Shown: piece by piece, positions 35,920-42,314 of the stretch | Position numbering within the stretch: the stretch's first letter is position 1 | Layout: each line of letters begins with the position of its first letter | Assembly (NCBI GenBank): GCA_016927835.1 | Contig: JAFGMA010000394.1 | Location: 1-42,314, forward strand | DNA: 42,314 bases | Origin: Candidatus Zhuqueibacterota bacterium | GTDB taxonomy: Bacteria > Zhuqueibacterota > Zhuqueibacteria > Thermofontimicrobiales > Sulfurfontimicrobiaceae | Direction: 5' to 3' | Position numbers and translations under genes: made by a program | The notes under the pieces: model-generated | Databases searched by the model: none | Told to the model about the DNA's origin: nothing | Seen by the model: only the letters and a program-made list of their open reading frames with translations

Positions 35920-36531
35920 ATGGCACTACTTGATGCAGTTTCGAGACAGATTATTTTGGCAACGGCTTCCCCGAGAAGGATTGAATTATTCAAATTGATA
36001 CACGAGCACTTCGCAACCGTTGAGAGCAACATTGATGAAAGCGCGGTCTCGTCAACCGAACCCCGGGAAATCGTAATCGAGCTGGCGCGTCGCAAGGTCG
36101 AAAAAGTATCCGAACGATATTCCGATGGAATACTCATCGGCGCCGATTCGATAGTTGTGTTGGGACGTGACATCCTGGGCAAACCTGGCTCACCCGAAGA
36201 AGCGCGAGCGATGCTGCAGCAACTGAGCGGTCGCCAACACCAGGTTTTCACTGGCTTATCGGTTCTGCTGCTGCCTGAAAAACAGCGCGTCGATGATTTT
36301 GAAGCAACGACTGTCAGATTTAAAAATTTAAGCCCATGGGAAATCAATCGCTATATTCAAATCGGAAATCCATTTGACAAAGCCGGTGCCTATGGTATTC
36401 AAAATGAAGCAGCATTATTCGTTGAAAGCATACAAGGATGTTTTTATAATGTGATGGGATTGCCGGTTGCCCGGCTGTTTAAAATTTTGAACCCGTTTTT
36501 GGATAATTTTCACGGAGCTCGCCATGACTGA
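35920..36531 (+). CDS. maf: Maf-like nucleoside triphosphate pyrophosphatase
   Basis: It hydrolyses non-canonical or pyrimidine NTPs to NMPs (house-cleaning). The 203-residue protein has IILATASPRRIELF, the catalytic Asp in ILIGADSIVVLGRDILGKP, and GRQHQVFTGLSV. NPFDKAGAYGIQ and GCFYNVMGLPV complete the family pattern, with Asp-Lys-Ala-Gly-Ala-Tyr-Gly as in YhdE-type members (dTTP/UTP). It overlaps the next gene by eight bases, so translation is coupled. Member of the UbiA-dtd-maf-RodZ unit. Confidence 0.94.
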   Translation: MALLDAVSRQIILATASPRRIELFKLIHEHFATVESNIDESAVSSTEPREIVIELARRKVEKVSERYSDGILIGADSIVVLGRDILGKPGSPEEARAMLQQLSGRQHQVFTGLSVLLLPEKQRVDDFEATTVRFKNLSPWEINRYIQIGNPFDKAGAYGIQNEAALFVESIQGCFYNVMGLPVARLFKILNPFLDNFHGARHD

Positions 36532-37303
36532 AGAATTGGGACAACAATTGAAAAAGGCGAGAGAGGCTTGTTCGATGACGCTATCTTCTCTGTCTGACAT
36601 TACTAAAATAAATATAAAATTTCTGCGTCTGATAGAAAAAGGGGACTGGGACTTCCTGCCACAGCCGTATGTACGGGCATTCATCAAAACGTACGCAAAA
36701 GAGGTTGGATTAGACTGTGAACAACTCCTTCGCAAATATGATCGCATCCTGATCGAAAAGGAACATTCGCTTTCGCGTTTTTCAGCGCAAGCCGAACCAG
36801 AATCTCAACCGGCTGAGCCAAAAACTCCAACGCAACCAGCTTCGGACGGCGGGGCGCTGAATTATTTAAAGCGACATAGAAATGAAGCCCTGTTTTTGGT
36901 TGTTCTGGCAGCGATTACAGCAATCATCCTTTATACTTATCTCCAGCGCGGAGACGAAATTTTCCGGGATACCCTCGAAAATCCGGCATATTCCACAACG
37001 GACAGCCTGCACACCCTTAGCCGCGATACAGCCAAAGTCAGTACACCGCCGGCGAAATTGATTGAATTAATTGTGCACGCCAGCCAGGAAAGCTGGTTTT
37101 CGATATCGGTGGATGACAGCGCGAGCCATGAATATACATTCTACCCCGATTTAAAGAAAGCCTGGTATTCGAAAAACCATTTTGTGATTCGCATGGGCAA
37201 TCCCCGCGGATTGGAACTGTTCCTGGATGGAAAGCCGCTGAAATTCAGGGCGCCGCGAAAAGGCGCATTATCACTAAAAATAGGAGCGGAAGGCATAGAA
37301 TAA
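36524..37303 (+). CDS. RodZ-like protein: Xre-type HTH, membrane helix, DUF4115 domain
   Basis: A 259-residue bitopic membrane protein. The cytoplasmic N-terminus is a helix-turn-helix (LGQQLKKAREACSMTLSSLSDITKINIKFLRLIEKGDWDFLPQPYVRAFIKTYAKEVGLD), as in RodZ, which links MreB to the wall synthesis machinery. A Pro/Gln/Glu linker and one helix (about 124-142) precede a periplasmic DUF4115-like beta domain (SQESWFSISVDDS, WYSKNHFVIRMGNPRGLELFLDGKPL). The start codon overlaps the maf stop. No mre genes are nearby. Confidence 0.85.
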   Translation: MTEELGQQLKKAREACSMTLSSLSDITKINIKFLRLIEKGDWDFLPQPYVRAFIKTYAKEVGLDCEQLLRKYDRILIEKEHSLSRFSAQAEPESQPAEPKTPTQPASDGGALNYLKRHRNEALFLVVLAAITAIILYTYLQRGDEIFRDTLENPAYSTTDSLHTLSRDTAKVSTPPAKLIELIVHASQESWFSISVDDSASHEYTFYPDLKKAWYSKNHFVIRMGNPRGLELFLDGKPLKFRAPRKGALSLKIGAEGIE

Positions 37304-37447
37304 AATCAGGATTTTAATCGGCAGGACCTGCCAGACAAAACAAAAAGCAGGCAACAGTAGCGATGGGCTGACGTAGTTGACAACCGGAAGCTCATCTGTA
37401 ACCTGAAAACCAACTAATTCATTCATTACTAAAATGAAAGGGGCTCC

Positions 37448-39775
37448 ATGAAAACGATAATACGTACATTTATAATTCTTTCGATAATAGCCCTGCTGCT
37501 GCCGGGCTTCGGCTATGCAGAAGTATTGGAAACCAAAACAATCGACCGGAATTACGAGCCGATCCAGATAAACGCGTATTCACTGCCCGATGTTGATCAT
37601 TTCGTCGGCGCACCCTTCAGTGAGCTATTCGCGCTTGCCTATCACGCGGATACCCAGGAATGGGTGCAGATCCCATTTCAAATCGACGAAAAAGAAGGGG
37701 GCAAATATCTGTTCTCCGGGCGCGATCAATTGCTCTATAACCAGGATGAAATTTCAGTGATGGTGAAAGACCTGGGAGACCGCGTGAGCGTGGGCGAATG
37801 GCTCAATGATTCGGATGCCCAAAATCACCCGCGGTATGAAATCATGGTAGAGGATACCGCTACCGGTGAAAAGGGCTGGCTCTACATTTACCGCTCATCA
37901 ACCTACCAGGATACGGTAACCACCGACTACATCGGACACATCGCAGATGATATTCACACCGATGTTTACACTGTTGGGCACAACAGCAGCGCAATTATGG
38001 ATCACCTCAGTTTTCCATCCCAGAGAGGCGTGCGCGGAACCCGAATCATCGATCGTCAAAAAGCGCGGCTTGTGGGTGAAGCGAAATATTTAACATTCAC
38101 TATCGAATACAATAAAACAGAAAATGATCTCGTCAAAAAAGCCACGTCATATTTGGACGGTCCAATACGCATCGTTCAACAAATCGACTGGATTATCGAA
38201 ATTTCGCTTTTTGGGTCGACGATTGAAGTTCCCGCCGGATTGACCAAACGATTCTACCAATATTCGATGGAAGTCGTTAGCGGACAGGGCGATCTCGACG
38301 CAGCAATGGGCTGCAAACTGCTCAGGCAATCGATTGATATTCATTCGAACTTCTCGGGCAGCAAGTTCTACAATCAATACAATGATGGGCTGACCTTAAA
38401 CCGCTATGCGGATGAAGTCGTGCAAAAAAATGTTGACATCCCCGGTGTTTTTTGGTCGTTGGTGACGAAAAATACCGGCAGCGTCCAGGGCTCAATCATC
38501 CAGTTGCTTTACCTGAGCAATGCCATCGGTGATAGACAACGTCTGTATTATTGTGAACGTACCCAGGATACAGATGACTATGATCCGCGTTTCGATCATA
38601 TTAATATCAATACCGATGATACCGGCGAGGATGGTTCATGGGGCGATATCGGCTTGCATTTGCTGGGCAATATCCAGGGAAAATTGCAGCTTGCAGCTAA
38701 TTTGTTCTTCTTTCGGGATCCGGTAGATAAAACGTTCGCGGCTCAACTTGCCGAAGACTTTGGTCACCCCATGAAATACCAGACAATGCGGCAGTTCATC
38801 GATATCACGCCGCCGTCAAAAACATATCTCATATTCACCAGCGCTGCGGATAATTCGCTTACCTGGCGCTGGCTGGCACCAGGAGACAATGGCTCTTCCG
38901 GCGGACCTGCTGCCCTCTACGAAATGCGCTTTGATGTGAATGGAGCTGACGGCTCGGATCAGCAAAGCATTCAAACCTGGTGGGAAACGGCTGCTGAGGT
39001 ATCAGATCTCCCGGTTCCGGGGGCGCCTTTTGAATCGCAATCCAAACAGGTTGCCGGATTATCAAAAGAAACCAAATATTATTTTTGCTTGCGCACAAAG
39101 GATGATGCAGGCAATTATTCGGAATTTTCACCAGTCGTTTCACGCACGACAACGCCGGTGGAACTGGTGGCTTTCGAGGCGAAGGTGATGCCGGAATATG
39201 TGGAATTACGTTGGCGCACCGCTTCGGAATCCAATAATTATGGCTTCGAAGTCCAACGGCAATTTGAAAACGACTCTTTTGAAAGAATCGGATTTGTTGA
39301 AGGGGCGGGCACCACGAGTGAGCCGCAATTTTACTCGTTCTGCGATTCCGATATAAAAGCGGGCAGCTACCAGTATCGCCTGAGACAAATCGATACCGAC
39401 GGGCAGTTCACTCTGTCGTCGCTGGTTCAGGTGACGGTTTCGGGTCCAAAGGCATTCGCACTTCATCAAAATTACCCCAACCCGTTTAACGCAGAAACAA
39501 CGATAAAATATGAAGTTCCTTCGATCACGCTAGCGGCTGAAACTGAAAACACATTTCACGTAACCATCGCCATCTACAATGTATTGGGTCAACATATCGT
39601 CACCCTTGTGGATGAGCCGAAACATGCCGGAATTCATAGCATCAATTGGGACAGCCGCGACGAGTTCGGTCAACGTGTGTCAAGCGGAGTGTACCTGATT
39701 CATTTTACCGCAAAATCTGAAGCGAGCAAAAACCAGATCTGGTTCGGCGTGAAGAAAGTGATGCTCATGCAATAG
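37448..39775 (+). CDS. Secreted protein with Fn3 domains and YPNPFN C-terminal sorting tail
   Basis: A 775-residue exported protein. Signal sequence at about 1-24 (MKTIIRTFIILSIIALLLPG). Residues 30-450 form a domain I do not recognise, rich in beta strands and aromatic residues, with ISVMVKDLGDRVS, and with DDYDPRFDHININTDDTGEDG, an acidic stretch that may bind calcium. Two Fn3-like domains follow (about 455-565 and 570-660), then the tail from about 668 (HQNYPNPFNAETTIKYEVP ... FHVTIAIYNVLGQHI ... WDSRDEFGQRVSSGVYLIHF). This tail is typical of FCB secreted cargo, used for type IX-like or surface attachment. GGGGC sits right before the ATG. Confidence 0.82.
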   Translation: MKTIIRTFIILSIIALLLPGFGYAEVLETKTIDRNYEPIQINAYSLPDVDHFVGAPFSELFALAYHADTQEWVQIPFQIDEKEGGKYLFSGRDQLLYNQDEISVMVKDLGDRVSVGEWLNDSDAQNHPRYEIMVEDTATGEKGWLYIYRSSTYQDTVTTDYIGHIADDIHTDVYTVGHNSSAIMDHLSFPSQRGVRGTRIIDRQKARLVGEAKYLTFTIEYNKTENDLVKKATSYLDGPIRIVQQIDWIIEISLFGSTIEVPAGLTKRFYQYSMEVVSGQGDLDAAMGCKLLRQSIDIHSNFSGSKFYNQYNDGLTLNRYADEVVQKNVDIPGVFWSLVTKNTGSVQGSIIQLLYLSNAIGDRQRLYYCERTQDTDDYDPRFDHININTDDTGEDGSWGDIGLHLLGNIQGKLQLAANLFFFRDPVDKTFAAQLAEDFGHPMKYQTMRQFIDITPPSKTYLIFTSAADNSLTWRWLAPGDNGSSGGPAALYEMRFDVNGADGSDQQSIQTWWETAAEVSDLPVPGAPFESQSKQVAGLSKETKYYFCLRTKDDAGNYSEFSPVVSRTTTPVELVAFEAKVMPEYVELRWRTASESNNYGFEVQRQFENDSFERIGFVEGAGTTSEPQFYSFCDSDIKAGSYQYRLRQIDTDGQFTLSSLVQVTVSGPKAFALHQNYPNPFNAETTIKYEVPSITLAAETENTFHVTIAIYNVLGQHIVTLVDEPKHAGIHSINWDSRDEFGQRVSSGVYLIHFTAKSEASKNQIWFGVKKVMLMQ

Positions 39776-39836
39776 CCTTTGCCATTGCATAAGCCAGGAA
39801 CCATAAATATACCGACAAAAACCTGAGCAAAAAAAA

Positions 39837-39916
39837 GCCACAGATTTGCACCGATGAACACGGATGCAGCAACAGCCGTATAAAAAATCAGTGTTTCACC
39901 AGTGCCAATCTGTGGC
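39837..39916. repeat. Inverted-repeat element with GCCACAGATT ends, copy B
   Basis: An 80-bp element between two convergent genes. GCCACAGATTTGCAC (39837-39851) and GTGCCAATCTGTGGC (39902-39916) are inverses at 14 of 15 positions. Similarity extends inward (CGATGAACACGGAT against the reverse of the right side, TGGTGAAACACTGAT). It is related in ends and order to the element at 22958-23046. In RNA it would fold into a long hairpin and could stop transcription from both sides. Confidence 0.75.
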
Positions 39917-39939
39917 ATCTATTCAATTGCTCAAACCGC

Positions 39940-41913
39940 TCATCGTAGCAAAATCATCTTTTTCTCAGCCACCCATTTATTTTCAAATTTCAGCCTGCAT
40001 ATATAAAGCCCGCTCGCTGCGTCTTTCATGGCAGCATCTCCCCCATCCCAACGGATGCTGTGCGTTCCTGCGGAAAATAGTTTTGGTTCATAGCGCCGAA
40101 TCTTCTGACCCAATGCATTGAAAATGTGCAGACTGACGTTCCCCGATGCGGGTTGAATCCAGCGTACCGTCGTTTGGGAATTGAATGGATTCGGATAGTT
40201 GCCCACGATCGTACATGCTTCGGGATGGATGGTTCGCGCCAGGTTTATTTCCGCCGAAGATGGGGAAATCAGTTTCGGCAGTTCTGTCCGGATTTCCTCC
40301 TGAAGGCACACGCTCTCCGATAACAACTCCTGGATTTTGATCAGCCAATTTTTGCTGTAATTCAAATCGCCATTTGCAATGTACAAAACTTCGCATAAAC
40401 GAATCAGCTTATCAAATATGTCATCGCTCAAATCTGCCAATGAATCAGAGAGCACGGCGATACGTTCGGCACCTTCGACCTCCTGAGAGCGATAAAATTC
40501 GGAGGATGCCTGCCAGGCGACACTATTAAAGGGAAAAAAATACGTCGCCTGTTGAAGGATGCTGGTCAGCGCCTGAATCAGATCGCCTTCATATCTTTGT
40601 AACGTTGAATCAAAAACCGGTTTGAAATTATCAAAGATCAAGTCGTCGCGCAAATTCCTCAACGCCGGCAAACCAAAGGTAATCTCCATTTCGCTGATCA
40701 TTTGCAGGGAAGGATCATAAAAGGCTACATCACCATCCAGTCGATGGAGGGCGAATTCAACACTCTGCTGGAACAAATCCGAATCGGAAACCACCTCCCC
40801 GGAAGAAGTATACGCGATAGCCAGATAGGGGCTGGGATGATTTTCTACCGCCACCTTGAATTGCGACTTATCGAGAACCACGTATTTGCCTCGCAGCGGG
40901 GGATCGGGAAGCGGCGGTTCCTCGCCGAATTGCAATCCCACCCCGGGATCGTGCAAGACGATTTGATCATACGTCATGCCGACAACAACCACTGCATGCC
41001 CGCTGTGCAGGTCGTACTGGCGGCAAATATCATAATCGGGTTGCGGAAGATAATACGGATCTACGCCCACTTCGACCGGAATTCCGGCTTTTGCGTTTTG
41101 CATCAGGTACAACCAGTACGGCTCCCAAAAGAAAAACGCTGCGTAGTGGTCAGACAGGTTACGGATGCGTCCCGCTCGCCGCAGATCTGAAGGCTTCTGT
41201 GAAATGAAAATACCGCTCACGCCGGCGAATAATTCACCAGCATACATGTATGAATGCGGTGCCGAACAGAGTTCGACTGTCTGCGTAACCGAATGGGAAT
41301 AGCCGAGATAATTGAAAAGCATCGTCAATGAGGCGTAATGACAGTAGCCATTAACTTCCTGCCAAACATAAGGCACGCCCGCGATCAGTGAAAGTTGCAG
41401 CGAATCGACATTGTTCGTTTCATCCAACTCGGTGATTTGGTTCTCCGCATCCAGAATCGCGAATAATGTAACTGTGCCGTCGACGACCTCCCAGCTTTGT
41501 CGATATTCAACAATCTGAGCCGGAACCAGCATACCGAACGTGTGCGATTTGCAGGGTGCTTCCACCCTCTCGGTAAAAAAATCCAGTTGAAGCCCAACTA
41601 TGGTATCAATCCCGCTATTTGCGAATTCAACGCACAGGTTTATTGTATCCGCATGATCGGTATTGCTTTCCAGGTAAAAATCAAGGATTTCAACATCGCA
41701 GCCGGCTTTTGACTGAATCAGAAAACGCTGAGGCTGCTCCGTATGCGCGTTGGGCTGTTGAACTTGTAATTCACCTGGCGCGAACAACCATTCAGCCGGC
41801 AGCGCGATCGGAGTTGATATGATGAAAGAATTATCGGGAAGGTTTGCCCATAGCGCATCGATGCCCATCGGCATGCACAGCAATAACAATGCGCCCAGTA
41901 TCCGTTTTGACAT
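39940..41913 (-). CDS. Secreted C39-like cysteine peptidase domain protein with CARDB-like domain and YPNPFN tail
   Basis: A 657-residue exported protein. Signal sequence (MSKRILGALLLLCMPMGIDA), then a CARDB-like beta domain at about 75-175 (LCVEFANSGIDTIVGLQLDF, DAENQITELDETNNVDSLQ). The papain-like C39-type domain at about 178-370 has Cys191 (GYCHYASLTMLFNYLGY), His306 (HSGHAVVVVGM) and Asp322 (LHDPG), a plausible intact triad. A helical region follows and a sorting tail from about 568 (VGNYPNPFNSQTTVRWIQP). GGAGG six bases before the ATG at 41913 decides against the TTG at 41937. It may be a secreted protease or peptide amidase; the substrate is unknown. Convergent to the other YPNPFN protein. 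Confidence 0.8.
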   Translation of the reverse strand: MSKRILGALLLLCMPMGIDALWANLPDNSFIISTPIALPAEWLFAPGELQVQQPNAHTEQPQRFLIQSKAGCDVEILDFYLESNTDHADTINLCVEFANSGIDTIVGLQLDFFTERVEAPCKSHTFGMLVPAQIVEYRQSWEVVDGTVTLFAILDAENQITELDETNNVDSLQLSLIAGVPYVWQEVNGYCHYASLTMLFNYLGYSHSVTQTVELCSAPHSYMYAGELFAGVSGIFISQKPSDLRRAGRIRNLSDHYAAFFFWEPYWLYLMQNAKAGIPVEVGVDPYYLPQPDYDICRQYDLHSGHAVVVVGMTYDQIVLHDPGVGLQFGEEPPLPDPPLRGKYVVLDKSQFKVAVENHPSPYLAIAYTSSGEVVSDSDLFQQSVEFALHRLDGDVAFYDPSLQMISEMEITFGLPALRNLRDDLIFDNFKPVFDSTLQRYEGDLIQALTSILQQATYFFPFNSVAWQASSEFYRSQEVEGAERIAVLSDSLADLSDDIFDKLIRLCEVLYIANGDLNYSKNWLIKIQELLSESVCLQEEIRTELPKLISPSSAEINLARTIHPEACTIVGNYPNPFNSQTTVRWIQPASGNVSLHIFNALGQKIRRYEPKLFSAGTHSIRWDGGDAAMKDAASGLYICRLKFENKWVAEKKMILLR

Positions 41914-42314
41914 GTTAGCCTCCGGTAAATAGATCAATTAATATGAATAACGAGCGGTAATGCATCAACCTGATTGAAAGTGTCACTCATTTCCAAGTAT
42001 CAGCCTGCCTGGCAGGATTAGGAAGTGTGCAATCCCATAATTTCGGTAATTATAGGAATGACTTAAGAAATTATTATTTATAAATTAAAAGCGTTTCAAA
42101 TTGAGCATTTCACAAATCAATATTGAGAACGTTGCCGCAGAATAGGTGCGCTTCATTCTTACCCATCGGCATGCCGCACCACCCCTGCCCCTTCCCTTGT
42201 TTTAAGGGAAGGGGCGGGGGATGGGTTAAAGGATCACGCCTGAATATAAAAGACGATGCCTTATTAGCTCCGTAATTCTTGGATTGCACCCGATTAAGAA
42301 ATTTTTAGGAATTG
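41914..42314. other. Intergenic region at the window end with GC-rich hairpin
   Basis: No gene is supported. It contains the palindromic element at 42160-42228. A gene beyond the window edge cannot be judged. Confidence 0.4.
42160..42228. repeat. GC-rich palindromic element
   Basis: The core is GCCCCTTCCCTT (42187-42198) against AAGGGAAGGGGC (42204-42215). An outer arm pair, ACCCATC (42161-42167) and GATGGGT (42220-42226), encloses it, giving a two-level hairpin. Its composition differs sharply from the AT-rich surroundings. It resembles intergenic palindromes that recur in many bacterial genomes; only one copy is in this window. Confidence 0.6.

Noticed and set aside
35601-36347. 248-codon minus-strand frame across dtd and maf
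   Set aside because: Antisense shadow of two conserved genes; Ser- and Arg-rich composition typical of a reverse frame.

Overview
The window is a chromosomal segment from a Gram-negative bacterium, most likely of the FCB superphylum near Calditrichota, KSB1 or Ignavibacteriota; I cannot fix the phylum. Three things point there. Two secreted proteins end in a sorting-type tail with the YPNPFN motif. The primary sigma factor has the short form typical of the group. LpxH, an Omp85 protein and large beta-rich surface proteins imply an outer membrane. Unlike typical Bacteroidota, most genes have clear Shine-Dalgarno sites and several promoters fit TTGAC-N17-TATAWT.

Layout. 0.2-0.65 kb: two tandem paralogous small genes. 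0.7-1.6 kb (minus): primary sigma factor. 1.9-2.3 kb: a stand-alone secreted Fn3-like domain. 3.0-5.9 kb: hsp20-lon, a proteostasis unit with an inverted repeat over its promoter. 6.2-9.2 kb (minus): lpxH and a class A PBP, for envelope synthesis. 9.7-18.5 kb: ispE, spoVG, tRNA-Gln, L25, pth, a K+-dependent-type membrane pyrophosphatase, rpsF-ssb-rpsR-rplI, a DUF3307-like membrane protein and a zinc-ribbon protein. 18.8-22.2 kb: YbbR-domain protein, tsaD and, convergently, an MFS transporter. 22.2-23.7 kb: a gene-poor zone of mobile-type repeats and gene relics. 23.8-27.0 kb: an M24 peptidase, an orphan CARF-like/winged-helix protein and a small coiled-coil protein. 27.4-33.7 kb: an NHL-repeat protein, a 1149-residue surface or outer-membrane protein and an Omp85 protein abutting it. 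33.9-37.3 kb: a small membrane protein, then UbiA-family prenyltransferase-dtd-maf-RodZ-like. 37.4-41.9 kb: two convergent secreted proteins with YPNPFN tails, one carrying a C39-like cysteine-peptidase domain.

Most of the window is housekeeping. The least ordinary parts are the CARF-like protein with no CRISPR array or cas gene here and with substituted active-site motifs; a 107-bp MITE-like repeat in two opposite copies whose 19-bp terminal inverted repeat contains a full Shine-Dalgarno sequence; a second inverted-repeat family with GCCAC ends; near-duplicate promoters before two neighbouring genes; and the NHL / giant surface protein / Omp85 cluster. No CRISPR array, rRNA or intact transposase was found. 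Functional calls rest on motifs recognised by eye; no database search was run.
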